NCBI GenBank assembly: GCA_902792085.1
Contig: CADAYE010000001.1
Span: 1-64,000 of the forward strand
From: an uncultured bacterium
Lineage (GTDB): Bacteria; Cyanobacteriota; Vampirovibrionia; Gastranaerophilales; Gastranaerophilaceae
Length of the DNA stretch: 64,000 nucleotides
Reading direction: 5' to 3'
Shown here: piece after piece, positions 53,288 to 62,003 of the stretch
How the letters are laid out: the number at the start of each line of letters is the position of its first letter
Numbering within the stretch: position 1 is the first letter of the stretch
The notes under the pieces: generated by a model
Told to the model about the DNA's origin: nothing
Database searches by the model: none
The model's input: only the letters and a program-made list of their open reading frames with translations
Program-made: the position numbers and the translations under genes

Positions 53288-53875
53288 TTATTTTTTTATA
53301 ACTATTAAATTTCTTGTAATTTGTTCATCTAAAGGTAGTTGATATTCAATAATATCAATGATTTGTGCGTTAAATTTTTTCAAGATTTTTTGTGCATTTT
53401 CAATTTCATTTTGCGCTTTTTTGGATTTATATGCCACAAAATATCCGCCGTTTTTGGTTTTTGGCAGGGCATAAGCGCATATTTTGTCTAAAGATGCAAC
53501 AGCACGGGAAGTTACAACATCAAATTTTTCGTTAATATTTTCAACCCTGTCCCAAACGGGAGTGAGATTTTTAAGATTTAAGCAGTTTTTCAGATTTTCA
53601 ACTGCACGAATTTTTTTTCCGATACTGTCAATCGCAGTGATTTTTATATTTGGATATTTTATTGCTAACGGTACTGACGGGAATCCTCCGCCTGTGCCTA
53701 TGTCAAGCAGGGTTTGCGGAATTTCGTATTTGTCAAAAAATATTCCCAGCGCCAGTGAATCAAAAATATGTTTTTCCCACAAAAATTGTTCATCATTTTT
53801 TGAAATGAGATTGACTTTGTGGTTTTCTTCAATAAAAAGTTGAGAATATTTTTCAAAATCTTGTTTATTTTCCAT
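53288..53875 (-). CDS. rsmG: 16S rRNA (guanine527-N7)-methyltransferase
   Basis: 195 residues from the start at 53875 (MENKQDFEKYSQLFIEENHK); a start at 53896 is possible. It has the N-terminal helix HKVNLISKNDEQFLWEKHIF, the S-adenosylmethionine loop LLDIGTGGGFPSVPLAI, VTSRAVASLDKIC and GGYFVAYKS, all as in RsmG/GidB. It overlaps the end of the NTPase-TPR gene by 11 bases on the same strand, so they are coupled. Confidence 0.94.
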   Translation of the reverse strand: MENKQDFEKYSQLFIEENHKVNLISKNDEQFLWEKHIFDSLALGIFFDKYEIPQTLLDIGTGGGFPSVPLAIKYPNIKITAIDSIGKKIRAVENLKNCLNLKNLTPVWDRVENINEKFDVVTSRAVASLDKICAYALPKTKNGGYFVAYKSKKAQNEIENAQKILKKFNAQIIDIIEYQLPLDEQITRNLIVIKK

Positions 53876-56267
53876 ATTTTTCTTCCAGTTTTGCAAATTC
53901 TTCCTGAGGGATAAATTTTTTCAGGTATTCAATTTTTGAATCAAATTTCTGTGCATTATCTTTTGTCATAGAAGTTTTTGCGGTATTTTTTGCCTGAACA
54001 AAGTATTTATAAGCATTTTCAAAATCTTTTCGCAAAAGATAAAAATTACCGATTTCTGATGATACATCAGCAATGTAGAAATGTTCATTCAGTTCTTTTG
54101 CATAATTGTATGCTTGTTTTAAGTATTCCAAAGATTTTGTGCTGTCCTTTGGGGCAAAGATTTCTGAAAGATGACGGGTGCTTGAATAAAGTCCGTTATA
54201 ATTTTTTGCTTCTTTATCAATTTCAATACTTTTTTCATAATATTTTACAGCAAAATCGGTATTTCCCGCTTCATCATAAAGTTCAGCAAGATTAGCCATT
54301 GCGCGTGAAAGATAATGATTGTCTTTTTTGATTTCAATACATTTTTTGTAATAAAAAGAGGCTTTTTGGATATCATCTTTTTCATCAAAAATTCCTGCTA
54401 TACGGTAAAATAGTTGTGCAAGAACGGATTTATCCGTTTCGGCAGTTATAAGTTTTACGGATTTTTGGTAGTAAGAAAATTCTTCATTAAGATTGGCTGA
54501 AATTTTTGCAAGAGAAAGATATACCTTTATTCTCAAATCATTTGGCAGATTTTCTTTTTTATCAAGTTCATGCAGGATATATTTTGCGTTATCTTGTTTG
54601 TAGGTGGTAAAGTAGATATTTGCCATTTCAAGTTGGACTTCCCATGCTTTTTCGTTTTCGGATATATTAAAGTAGTAATCCTGCAATTTGGTCAAATATT
54701 CTAAAGCATTGTGCCAATCAGACAAGTGTTTGTATGCACTGACAAGTTTTTGATAAATTGTCGGTAAAAAAGTATCAAAGTTGTCATCATCAGTTTTGTT
54801 TAATGCATTTTGGTACAATAAAACTGCATGTTTGTAGTTATACTTTGCTTCTTCCTGTTTTGCGGAATTTAAAATGTCTGTAAGAGCCATTTTGGAGCCG
54901 TTCAGCGCAATTTCTTTACTGCTTGCGGTTTCCTGAATAAAGTTGTTAATAGAGGATGCGATATTATCTAAAATGGATTCATCTTCAAAGATAAAGTTAA
55001 TTTTTTCAATTTTTTCTTCTTTAGTTTCTTCTTTAGCAGGTGCAGATACCGGAATTTGTTCGGGTGTTTGTTGTTTTGGTGTAAGCGGTTGAACAAACTG
55101 TGCAAGATTTGGTGCAAAGTTTTGAACCTGCTGAGGTCTTTGTGGTATGAATAATGAATGATAATCAATTTCATTTCTCATTGTTTGGCGTGATAATCTC
55201 AAATCACGCTCTAAAGGTTTGAGCGGTAATTGTGTTTCATACAAATCTACGCATGCCTTGTGGAGTTTGAGCATTACACTCTGCTGAATCTGCTGTTCAA
55301 TTATTTCTCTGAAAAAATCTTTCAGATACAGGTTTTCGCCATCAACCGATAATAAATAATTTTGCACAAAAAAGTAAATTCGCTCCTGATTAAAAAGATG
55401 CAATGATTTGATTAAATTTACATGGAGAGGAATTCGCATAAGTGCAAGCAGTCTGAAAAGATGCAGACTGACAGGGTCAATAAGCATTAGTGCTTCTTTG
55501 CGTACAAACTCAGAAAATCCCATTCCGCTTTTTGAAAATACTTCCAAAAATTTTACAAGACTGTATTGTCTTAATTTCATTATTCTGACAGAAAGATTAA
55601 CATAAGTGTAATAGCCTCTTGTCTGTTTATAGAGTTCGTTTGATAAAGGTCCGATATTTTTTATATCGTTATCGCGCAGATATTTTTCAAAATATTCTTT
55701 TGAAAACGCAAGAACTGAAACCCTGTCATAATCAATATTATTAAATTCGTTGTAGTCAAAAGTCCTTGATGATAAAATTATTTTAATGTTTTCAAACTTT
55801 TCAAGATGTTCTATAAAATTGAGAATTTCTTTTTTATTTTCTTTCAAAATAGCCTGAAATGAATGAAGTACAACGACAACAGGATTTGTTACCGCATTAA
55901 AATACGAATTTATTTTTTGGGTAAAATTATCAACTTTGCCCTTTGGCAGAGTGATTGTTCCTTTTATTGCATAATTTCTAAAACTTTCAAAAAACGATAA
56001 CAACATATCATCTAAAATAGTTGTTTCAAGGCACATGTATTTTATGAGAACAACATTTTTGTTAAGATGTGAAGCGGTATAATCAAGAATTTCACCTTTG
56101 CCTGAACCTGCAAAACCGTTTAATAACAAAAGTTTTTTATCATTCTGCAAAAAATCACAAATCTGTTCTATCTGTTTTTCGTTGTTGCCGATAAGATACG
56201 GGTTGTATGGCAAATCAGATGTTAAATCTTTAATATTTATTTTTTGGTTTAAAAATCTGTTATTCAT
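53865..56267 (-). CDS. P-loop NTPase with C-terminal TPR array (STAND-like)
   Basis: 800 residues. An N-terminal ATPase has LLLLNGFAGSGKGEI (Walker A at 51-58), VVVVLHSFQ (a Walker B-like strand with His in place of the acid), ILSSRTFD (sensor) and a winged-helix-like SMGFSEFVRKEALM region. A Pro/Gln/Glu linker lies around 385-415. From about 470 to 790 are eight or so TPRs (AVLLYQNALNKTDDD; ASFYYKKCIEIKKDNHYLSR). It has the plan of STAND signalling ATPases, which assemble on sensing a ligand. Coupled with rsmG. Could be a regulator or defence-type protein. Confidence 0.75.
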   Translation of the reverse strand: MNNRFLNQKINIKDLTSDLPYNPYLIGNNEKQIEQICDFLQNDKKLLLLNGFAGSGKGEILDYTASHLNKNVVLIKYMCLETTILDDMLLSFFESFRNYAIKGTITLPKGKVDNFTQKINSYFNAVTNPVVVVLHSFQAILKENKKEILNFIEHLEKFENIKIILSSRTFDYNEFNNIDYDRVSVLAFSKEYFEKYLRDNDIKNIGPLSNELYKQTRGYYTYVNLSVRIMKLRQYSLVKFLEVFSKSGMGFSEFVRKEALMLIDPVSLHLFRLLALMRIPLHVNLIKSLHLFNQERIYFFVQNYLLSVDGENLYLKDFFREIIEQQIQQSVMLKLHKACVDLYETQLPLKPLERDLRLSRQTMRNEIDYHSLFIPQRPQQVQNFAPNLAQFVQPLTPKQQTPEQIPVSAPAKEETKEEKIEKINFIFEDESILDNIASSINNFIQETASSKEIALNGSKMALTDILNSAKQEEAKYNYKHAVLLYQNALNKTDDDNFDTFLPTIYQKLVSAYKHLSDWHNALEYLTKLQDYYFNISENEKAWEVQLEMANIYFTTYKQDNAKYILHELDKKENLPNDLRIKVYLSLAKISANLNEEFSYYQKSVKLITAETDKSVLAQLFYRIAGIFDEKDDIQKASFYYKKCIEIKKDNHYLSRAMANLAELYDEAGNTDFAVKYYEKSIEIDKEAKNYNGLYSSTRHLSEIFAPKDSTKSLEYLKQAYNYAKELNEHFYIADVSSEIGNFYLLRKDFENAYKYFVQAKNTAKTSMTKDNAQKFDSKIEYLKKFIPQEEFAKLEEKYGK

Positions 56268-56314
56268 TTTTTTGATATGAATTTATTTCCTTATTCACTT
56301 ATTACCTTTTAATC

Positions 56315-56363
56315 AACCCCCTACGATTACTTCGTAATCACTTCCCCCTTAAAGGGGCAGAGG
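56315..56363. repeat. Short dispersed palindrome, CCCCCT...CTTCCCCC family
   Basis: AACCCCCTAC, then a hairpin GATTAC-ttc-GTAATC, then CTTCCCCCTTAAAGGGGCAGA. It has the same frame of conserved blocks as 12798-12850 and 27482-27525. Confidence 0.65.
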
Positions 56364-56391
56364 ATAAATTGTCTTATTGCCTTATTGCCTT

Positions 56392-58164
56392 TTAATTAAC
56401 TCTGTTTCTGCCGTTTTCTTTTGCATTATAAAGTCTTTTGTCGGCAGATTCTATAATTTCAGCCGGTTCTGTACCGTCAGTTTGTCCGTAAGTCGCAACA
56501 CCAAGGCTTATTGTGACATTACTTTCTCTGTTATTACTCAGTTTGAATTTTTGAGATGCTATAATATTGCATAATTTTTGGGCAATAGAAACGGCTTCGT
56601 TTTCTTTTGCATTTGGCAGAATAATACTCATTTCTTCTCCCCCGTAACGACATACAATATCACTTGATCGAACATTTTTCTTTAATGTAAAAGCAACTTG
56701 TCTTAATACCGCATCTCCCGATTGATGCCCAAAATTATCGTTGAATTTTTTGAAGAAATCTATATCTAAAATTATGAGTGAAAATACACTTTCATAGCGT
56801 TTTGCGTTAGAACAGAACATCTGCATCTGCTCCTGAAAATATCTGTGGTTGTAAAGTTCTGTCAACCCGTCTGTTGTTGCAAGTTTATACTGTTTGTCAA
56901 AATCTCTCGATTTTATCAGATATTTGACAATGACTGTTATTATAAATGCGAAGATTATAAAAATTACCGGTGAAACGACTTCAAGCCAAAGATTCTGGTG
57001 AATCATAAAATAATAGGCGGAAATTAAATATACAAAATAAATTGTTATTACAGAGCCGATAATTACAGGCATGGAATCAAGCGTTAAAACTATTGCGATT
57101 GTCAAAATCGCAAGAATCATAATAATAGCAATATTCCATGCAGGAGAAATCTTTTTAATTAAATTATTATCCAAAATGTTATTTACATAAGTTGCCTGAA
57201 CTTCAACTCCGGGATAAACTCTGTCAACAGGAACGGTTTTTATATCCGAAAGGCTTGAAACTGTTGCACCGAAATAAACGATTTTATCTTTAAAATCAAA
57301 TTTGTAGTTTTTATCACCTTCCATTGCTTTGATAAGTTTGTATAGCGGAATATGTTCAAAAGTTTCTGTTTCGCCGTACCAATTAAGAGTAATAGAACCG
57401 TCTTTGTTTACAGGTATTTTTTTATCGCCTAAAATCAGTTCGCCTTTTTTATTTATTTCAAAATCTTTTTTATCGTTTAAACCAAGTGAATTTAGTGCAA
57501 CTTTTAGTGCAAGTTGCGGATAATATTTGCCGTTGTAGTTTAAAAATAACGGCATTTGCCTTAAAACTCCGTCATCACCGCGCAAAACATTTATCATTCC
57601 GATATTTTTTGTAGAATTTAAAATTCCATCCAAAATATTTCTGCAATTTGTAAATTCATAATACTTTGTATCAACTTTTTTTGATTTGTTATTAATATTT
57701 AATGCCAATTTTTCAGGCAAAATTGCAGGTTTTCTTAAATCAACCTCCTGATTATCAAGATTCATCGCTGTATAAACATTATTGTATTTTTTGAAAATAT
57801 CAACAAGTGCTTTATCAGAATTTGCATTACTTTTAACCGATTTTACAAACATCAGGTCAAAAGCAATACTTTTTGGAGATTGTGATTCTATGTAATCCGT
57901 CAGTTTGGCATAAACACTTCTGTCTAAAGGCCATTCTCCGTATTTCTCAAGAATATACTCGTAACTCGCATCATCAATGGCAACAATCACAATATTTTTG
58001 TTATGCTCCCTCAAACCGATTGATGAAATATAACTTTGTCTTATATCAAAACTGCGATTTTCCATTGAGGAAATAAATGTTTTGTAACTTCCGTTTTTTA
58101 AACCAAATATAATTAAAAAACCTAAAACTAAAATCCAGAGAATATAAAAAATCTTTTTTAACAT
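56392..58164 (-). CDS. CHASE2-domain diguanylate cyclase
   Basis: 590 residues. One N-terminal membrane segment (IFYILWILVLGFLIIFGL), a CHASE2 sensor outside the membrane (about 30-330, with IVIVAIDDASYEYI, SIAFDLMFV and IVYFGATVSSLSD), then three membrane segments (about 335-410) and a GGDEF domain. The active site is GGEEM at about 508-512; the I-site RSSD lies five residues before it, so product inhibition is expected. DGLTELYNHRYFQ opens the domain. It makes c-di-GMP in answer to an outside signal. Confidence 0.93.
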   Translation of the reverse strand: MLKKIFYILWILVLGFLIIFGLKNGSYKTFISSMENRSFDIRQSYISSIGLREHNKNIVIVAIDDASYEYILEKYGEWPLDRSVYAKLTDYIESQSPKSIAFDLMFVKSVKSNANSDKALVDIFKKYNNVYTAMNLDNQEVDLRKPAILPEKLALNINNKSKKVDTKYYEFTNCRNILDGILNSTKNIGMINVLRGDDGVLRQMPLFLNYNGKYYPQLALKVALNSLGLNDKKDFEINKKGELILGDKKIPVNKDGSITLNWYGETETFEHIPLYKLIKAMEGDKNYKFDFKDKIVYFGATVSSLSDIKTVPVDRVYPGVEVQATYVNNILDNNLIKKISPAWNIAIIMILAILTIAIVLTLDSMPVIIGSVITIYFVYLISAYYFMIHQNLWLEVVSPVIFIIFAFIITVIVKYLIKSRDFDKQYKLATTDGLTELYNHRYFQEQMQMFCSNAKRYESVFSLIILDIDFFKKFNDNFGHQSGDAVLRQVAFTLKKNVRSSDIVCRYGGEEMSIILPNAKENEAVSIAQKLCNIIASQKFKLSNNRESNVTISLGVATYGQTDGTEPAEIIESADKRLYNAKENGRNRVN

Positions 58165-58231
58165 AATTTTCCTGTTTTATTTACCCCCTTGGACATTTCC
58201 CCTCAAAAGGAAGCAAATTTTTTATTAACTC

Positions 58232-58456
58232 TTATTTTGCACTTTCAGTATAATTTATTGCAGGAAAATTGACAAGAATATTTTTAAATACGAACTTCTG
58301 CTCAAGAATTTTATTATATATTTTTAAAATTTCCGTATTATTAGATAATTCATCGGGATTTTTTAAATAACCCAAAAGACATTCTTCATTAATATTCATA
58401 TCTCTTCCTACAAAATGTGTGATGACATTCTTATTATGCCAAATTTCAGAATACAA
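58232..58456 (-). CDS. Short protein or gene remnant, unknown
   Basis: 74 residues from a TTG, or about 55 from the internal ATG that opens MNINEECLLGYLKNPDELSN. The front (SEIWHNKNVITHFVGRD) looks like the interior of a longer protein, and no good ribosome-binding site is seen for the TTG. It lies between cobO and the cyclase gene, next to a short CCCCCTT repeat at 58182-58210. It may be a decayed gene. Confidence 0.35.
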   Translation of the reverse strand: MYSEIWHNKNVITHFVGRDMNINEECLLGYLKNPDELSNNTEILKIYNKILEQKFVFKNILVNFPAINYTESAK

Positions 58457-58513
58457 AAAATCAACTTTTTAATATAGTTTGAATAAATTTATCTAATACA
58501 ATTGGGGGAAATA

Positions 58514-59092
58514 TTAATACTCAATGCCTTTTCTTGCATGAACACCTTTATCCCAATAATGTTTAACAGGTTCAATTCTTGATACAAGATGCGCTATTTC
58601 AACAATTTTGGGGTGCGCATTACGACCGGTCAAAACAATTTCCATCTCATCAGGTTTGCTTTGTAAAACTTTTACGACTTCATCAACATCCAAAATTCCC
58701 ATATCTATCGCAATATTGGCTTCATCCATAATTATGAGTTGATATTCGTCATTTTTTACGGCTTTTTTAACTAAATTCCAGCCTTTTTTTATTTTTTTGT
58801 GGTCTTTTTCACATTCATTTGACTTATAAATTACTCTGTCTAAACCTGCCTGAACAATAGTGAGATTATCGGCAATTTTATCAGATAACTGACGAAATGA
58901 ATTTAGTTCGCCATAATCATTTCCGCCTTTTGTAAACATTACAATCAAAACCTTCCAATCTCTGCCCAAAGCACGCATTGCAAGTCCCAATGATGCGGTA
59001 GTTTTACCTTTCCCGTCCCCTGTGTAAACCTGTATATATCCGTGCTGGTCCCAATTCGGATTTATCAATTTCATTTGTTTGTATTCAGTCAT
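58514..59092 (-). CDS. cobO: Cob(I)alamin adenosyltransferase, CobA/CobO type
   Basis: Adds the adenosyl group to corrinoids from ATP. Start at 59092 (MTEYKQMKLINPNWDQHGYI); the longer frame runs over the divergent gene's start. 192 residues. P-loop YTGDGKGKTTASLGLAMRAL, KVLIVMFTKGG, LIIMDEANIAID (Walker B) and EMEIVLTGRNAHPKIVE are all typical. The 26 bases to the divergent cyclo-ligase gene must hold both starts. Confidence 0.94.
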   Translation of the reverse strand: MTEYKQMKLINPNWDQHGYIQVYTGDGKGKTTASLGLAMRALGRDWKVLIVMFTKGGNDYGELNSFRQLSDKIADNLTIVQAGLDRVIYKSNECEKDHKKIKKGWNLVKKAVKNDEYQLIIMDEANIAIDMGILDVDEVVKVLQSKPDEMEIVLTGRNAHPKIVEIAHLVSRIEPVKHYWDKGVHARKGIEY

Positions 59093-59118
59093 GGTATTTT
59101 TTATTATATAGTAAAAAT

Positions 59119-59628
59119 ATGACTGATAAAATTGAACTTCGTAAAAAAGCAAAAAATATTCGCAAAAATCTTCCGATGAAAGAAATTTCCGGACAATTAG
59201 TTGATTTAATCAGAAAAAATAAAGTTTATTGTGAATCAAAAAATGTTATGATTTTTTATCCGACAGAATTTGAAGTCGATTTGAGAGAACTTTTTAACGA
59301 CAATAAAAAGTTTTATCTGCCAAAGGTTGATGGCGAAGAACTTTTGGTTTGTCCGTATGCAAATGATTTACAGAAATCTCATTTTGGTATTTATGAACCT
59401 TGTTCAAAACCTGTGAATGCAGTAACTTTGGATTTGGTTATTGTTCCGGCTTTGATGTGCGACAAAAGAGGTTATCGTTTAGGTTATGGCGGGGGTTTTT
59501 ATGACAGATTTATAAATAAATACGGTCAAAATTTTAAAACTCTTTGTCCCGTTCCGAAAGAACTTTTTGTTGAAAATCTTCCTGTTGATAAATTTGATAA
59601 AAAAGTTGATTTTATAATAACAACTTGA
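59119..59628 (+). CDS. 5-formyltetrahydrofolate cyclo-ligase
   Basis: 169 residues. Converts 5-formyl-THF to 5,10-methenyl-THF with ATP. KIELRKKAKNIRKNL at the start holds the phosphate-binding R-K-x-x-x-x-x-R, and the end has DLVIVPALMCDKRGYRLGYG with GGFYDRFI, the family signature. Divergent from cobO with 26 bases between starts. Confidence 0.94.
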   Translation: MTDKIELRKKAKNIRKNLPMKEISGQLVDLIRKNKVYCESKNVMIFYPTEFEVDLRELFNDNKKFYLPKVDGEELLVCPYANDLQKSHFGIYEPCSKPVNAVTLDLVIVPALMCDKRGYRLGYGGGFYDRFINKYGQNFKTLCPVPKELFVENLPVDKFDKKVDFIITT

Positions 59629-59700
59629 AAAATGCAGAATAACAGAATGTAAGCTGGGCTTACTTGTTCGACACAAGGTCTTATTTTTTTATAATATTTT

Positions 59701-59886
59701 TGGTAATTATATACTATTTTACAGTAGCATGTCATTGCGATACAAAGCGAACAGGCGAAATAATAATGAGCCTTGTGAGCCTGTATGTGTCGGGATAATG
59801 ATGAAATAACTGGATTGCTTCGTCGGAAAGCCATTTCCTCCTCGCAATGACAGACATATTTACTGTAACATTGTACATAGTTACCA
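59701..59886. mobile_element. MITE-like element with about 40-bp terminal inverted repeats
   Basis: The left arm runs from TGGTAATTATATACTATTTT to GTCATTGCGA (59701-59740); the right arm runs from TCGCAATGACAGACATATTT to GTACATAGTTACCA (59842-59886) and is its imperfect inverse. It is nested: outer TGGTAA…TTACCA, inner ACAGTA…TACTGT, innermost GTCATTGCGA…TCGCAATGAC. There is no ORF. It is the most complete copy of the family also seen at 3679-3864 and in smaller form at 7975, 48940 and 51571. Confidence 0.7.
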
Positions 59887-59946
59887 TATTTTTTATTTAT
59901 GTTATTATAAATTTACTTATTATAGATAACAAAGAGGACATGAAAA

Positions 59947-61452
59947 ATGGCAGAAATTCAGGAAATAGCAAAAGAAGCAGGTTCATCACAAGACAGAATC
60001 CGCCAAATCAGAGTTGAAAAAGCAAACAATTTAAGAGAAAGAGGACTAAATCCTTATCCTTATAAATACGAAAAAACAATTATGGCACAGGATTTGCAAG
60101 ATAAATACTTAGACCTGCCTGTCGGGGAAGAAACATCTGACAGTTACAAAGTCGCAGGTCGTGTAATGGCAGTGCGTAACAGTGGAATGTTCATTGACCT
60201 TGTTGATGCGTCAGGCAAAATTCAGGTATTTTCACACAAAGAAAATCTTGATGAAGAAAATTTAAAAACACTAAAAACAGTTGACATAGGTGATATAGTA
60301 GGTTTTGAGGGTACTGTTCGCAGAACTCCTCGTGGTGAACTTACTATCAAATCAACATCATTAGAAATTCTTTCAAAATCACTTTTGCCGTTACCTGAAA
60401 AATTTCACGGTTTGACAGATGTTGAAACAAAATATCGCCAAAGATATGTTGATATGATTACAAACGAAGATGTTCGTAAAACTTTTCAAAAAAGAAGTTT
60501 AATTATTCAAAAGATTCGTGAATTTCTTATAAATAAAGGTTTTATGGAAGTTGAAACACCTATGCTTCATCCGCAGGCAGGCGGTGCAAATGCTAAACCG
60601 TTTATTACTCATCATAATACGCTTGATATGGACATGTATTTGAGAATTGCTCCGGAACTTTATCTGAAAAGACTTATGGTTGGCGGAGTGAGTGAAAAAA
60701 TATTTGAAATTAACCGTTCATTCAGAAATGAAGGTATTGATACCCGCCATAATCCGGAATTTACAATGATAGAACTTTATCAGGCTTATGTAGATTACTA
60801 CGATATGATGGATTTGATAGAAGAACTTGTCGCTTATGTTGCACAGGAAGTTCTTGGTACGACAAAAATCACTTATGGCGAACACGAAATCGATTTGACT
60901 CCGCCTTGGGACAGAAAAACTATGCTTGGTGCGGTTGAAGAAGCAACCGGTATTGATTTTAACAAAATAGAAACCTTTGAAGATGCAGTAAAAACAGCAC
61001 AAACACTTCATATTGATACGGAAGAATGTTCAAATTGGGGGCAGGTTGTAGAAAAAGTGTTTGAAGAAAAAGTTGAACCTACTCTGATTCAGCCGATTCA
61101 TATTTACGATTATCCGAGAGATATCTCACCTTTGGCAAAAGTTCACAGAGATAATCCTCGTTTGACCGAAAGATTTGAAACAAGAATTAACGGTTGGGAA
61201 GTAGATAATGCGTTCTCCGAACTTACTGATCCGATAGACCAAAGAGCGAGATTTGAAGCGCAAATGCAGGCTAAAGCACAGGGTGATGAAGAAGCAATGC
61301 CTATTGATGAAGATTATATCTGTGCATTAGAACATGGTGTACCGCCAATGGGCGGGTTAGGAATGGGTATTGACCGTTTGGTTATGCTTTTAACCAACTC
61401 ACCGTCAATTCGTGATGTTATTGCATTTCCGACATTGAAGAAAAAAGATTAA
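59947..61452 (+). CDS. lysS: Lysyl-tRNA synthetase (class II)
   Basis: 501 residues. The OB-fold anticodon domain (VAGRVMAVRNSGMFIDLVDA) is followed by the class II core: motif 1 region FLINKGFMEVETPMLHPQAG, motif 2 EINRSFRNEGIDTRHNPEFT, and motif 3 GGLGMGIDRLVMLLTNSPSI. AGAGGACATGAAAA provides the start signal. Confidence 0.97.
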   Translation: MAEIQEIAKEAGSSQDRIRQIRVEKANNLRERGLNPYPYKYEKTIMAQDLQDKYLDLPVGEETSDSYKVAGRVMAVRNSGMFIDLVDASGKIQVFSHKENLDEENLKTLKTVDIGDIVGFEGTVRRTPRGELTIKSTSLEILSKSLLPLPEKFHGLTDVETKYRQRYVDMITNEDVRKTFQKRSLIIQKIREFLINKGFMEVETPMLHPQAGGANAKPFITHHNTLDMDMYLRIAPELYLKRLMVGGVSEKIFEINRSFRNEGIDTRHNPEFTMIELYQAYVDYYDMMDLIEELVAYVAQEVLGTTKITYGEHEIDLTPPWDRKTMLGAVEEATGIDFNKIETFEDAVKTAQTLHIDTEECSNWGQVVEKVFEEKVEPTLIQPIHIYDYPRDISPLAKVHRDNPRLTERFETRINGWEVDNAFSELTDPIDQRARFEAQMQAKAQGDEEAMPIDEDYICALEHGVPPMGGLGMGIDRLVMLLTNSPSIRDVIAFPTLKKKD

Positions 61453-61473
61453 TTATTTAAAACATTTTTTGAA

Positions 61474-61510
61474 AACCAATTTTGTATATAGTTGCAAAAT
61501 TGGTTTTTTT
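61474..61510 (+). terminator. Terminator after lysS
   Basis: AACCAATTTTG, ten-base loop, CAAAATTGGTT then TTTTT. Confidence 0.88.
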
Positions 61511-61584
61511 ATTTAGAATTTTTTATAGCAAAAAAATTTTTTTATGTGTTTTCATTATTTTATAAATTTATAAGGAGTTTAATT

Positions 61585-61926
61585 ATGCAGGTTCAAAGTG
61601 TTAATTCTCAGAATTTTATGGGTTTAAAATGTTATCCGAATTATAGTGAAGTGCAGTATGTATTAGCCAAAAAGTTGAATGGATCTGGTTTTGATAAGGC
61701 TGTAAAATATCTTTCAAAACTTGCGAAAAATCGTGCGCATACTGATGTTTATGTAGCAGGAGGATATTTACAAGCTCCTAAAATTTACGCAGAGGTTGGA
61801 GATAAGTTGTATAAAGAAAACTTTTTTAATAACTCCATAAGAGTTCTGAAAAGAGCATTAAAAAAATCAAACAGATTTGATGAAATGCATAATGAAGAAG
61901 TTATAGCAAAAATTATGGGAGGATAA
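61585..61926 (+). CDS. Small NFMG-motif protein (family 1, third paralog)
   Basis: Start at 61585 after AAGGAGTTTAATT; the 31 upstream residues in frame are hydrophobic by chance and overlap the terminator. 113 residues: MQVQSVNSQNFMGLKCYPNY, a Lys-rich helix, AHTDVYVAGGYLQAPKIYAE and NSIRVLKRALKKSNRFDEMH. It aligns with the 40455-40793 and 40827-41192 proteins along its length. Followed at once by its own terminator. Confidence 0.7.
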   Translation: MQVQSVNSQNFMGLKCYPNYSEVQYVLAKKLNGSGFDKAVKYLSKLAKNRAHTDVYVAGGYLQAPKIYAEVGDKLYKENFFNNSIRVLKRALKKSNRFDEMHNEEVIAKIMGG

Positions 61927-61945
61927 TCTTTATTTTAATAAACAG

Positions 61946-61975
61946 ACCGCAATCTTCTGCTCGATTGCGGTTTTT
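61946..61975. terminator. Terminator between small protein and sigma-factor gene
   Basis: ACCGCAATC-ttctgctc-GATTGCGGT followed by TTTT. Confidence 0.85.
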
Positions 61976-62003
61976 GAAAGGATTACAATAAACACGAGAA
62001 ATT

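Noticed and set aside
61492-61584. Hydrophobic N-terminal extension of the 61585 protein, which could look like a signal anchor
   Set aside because: It overlaps the lysS terminator and lacks a ribosome-binding site, while AAGGAG stands at the right distance before 61585.
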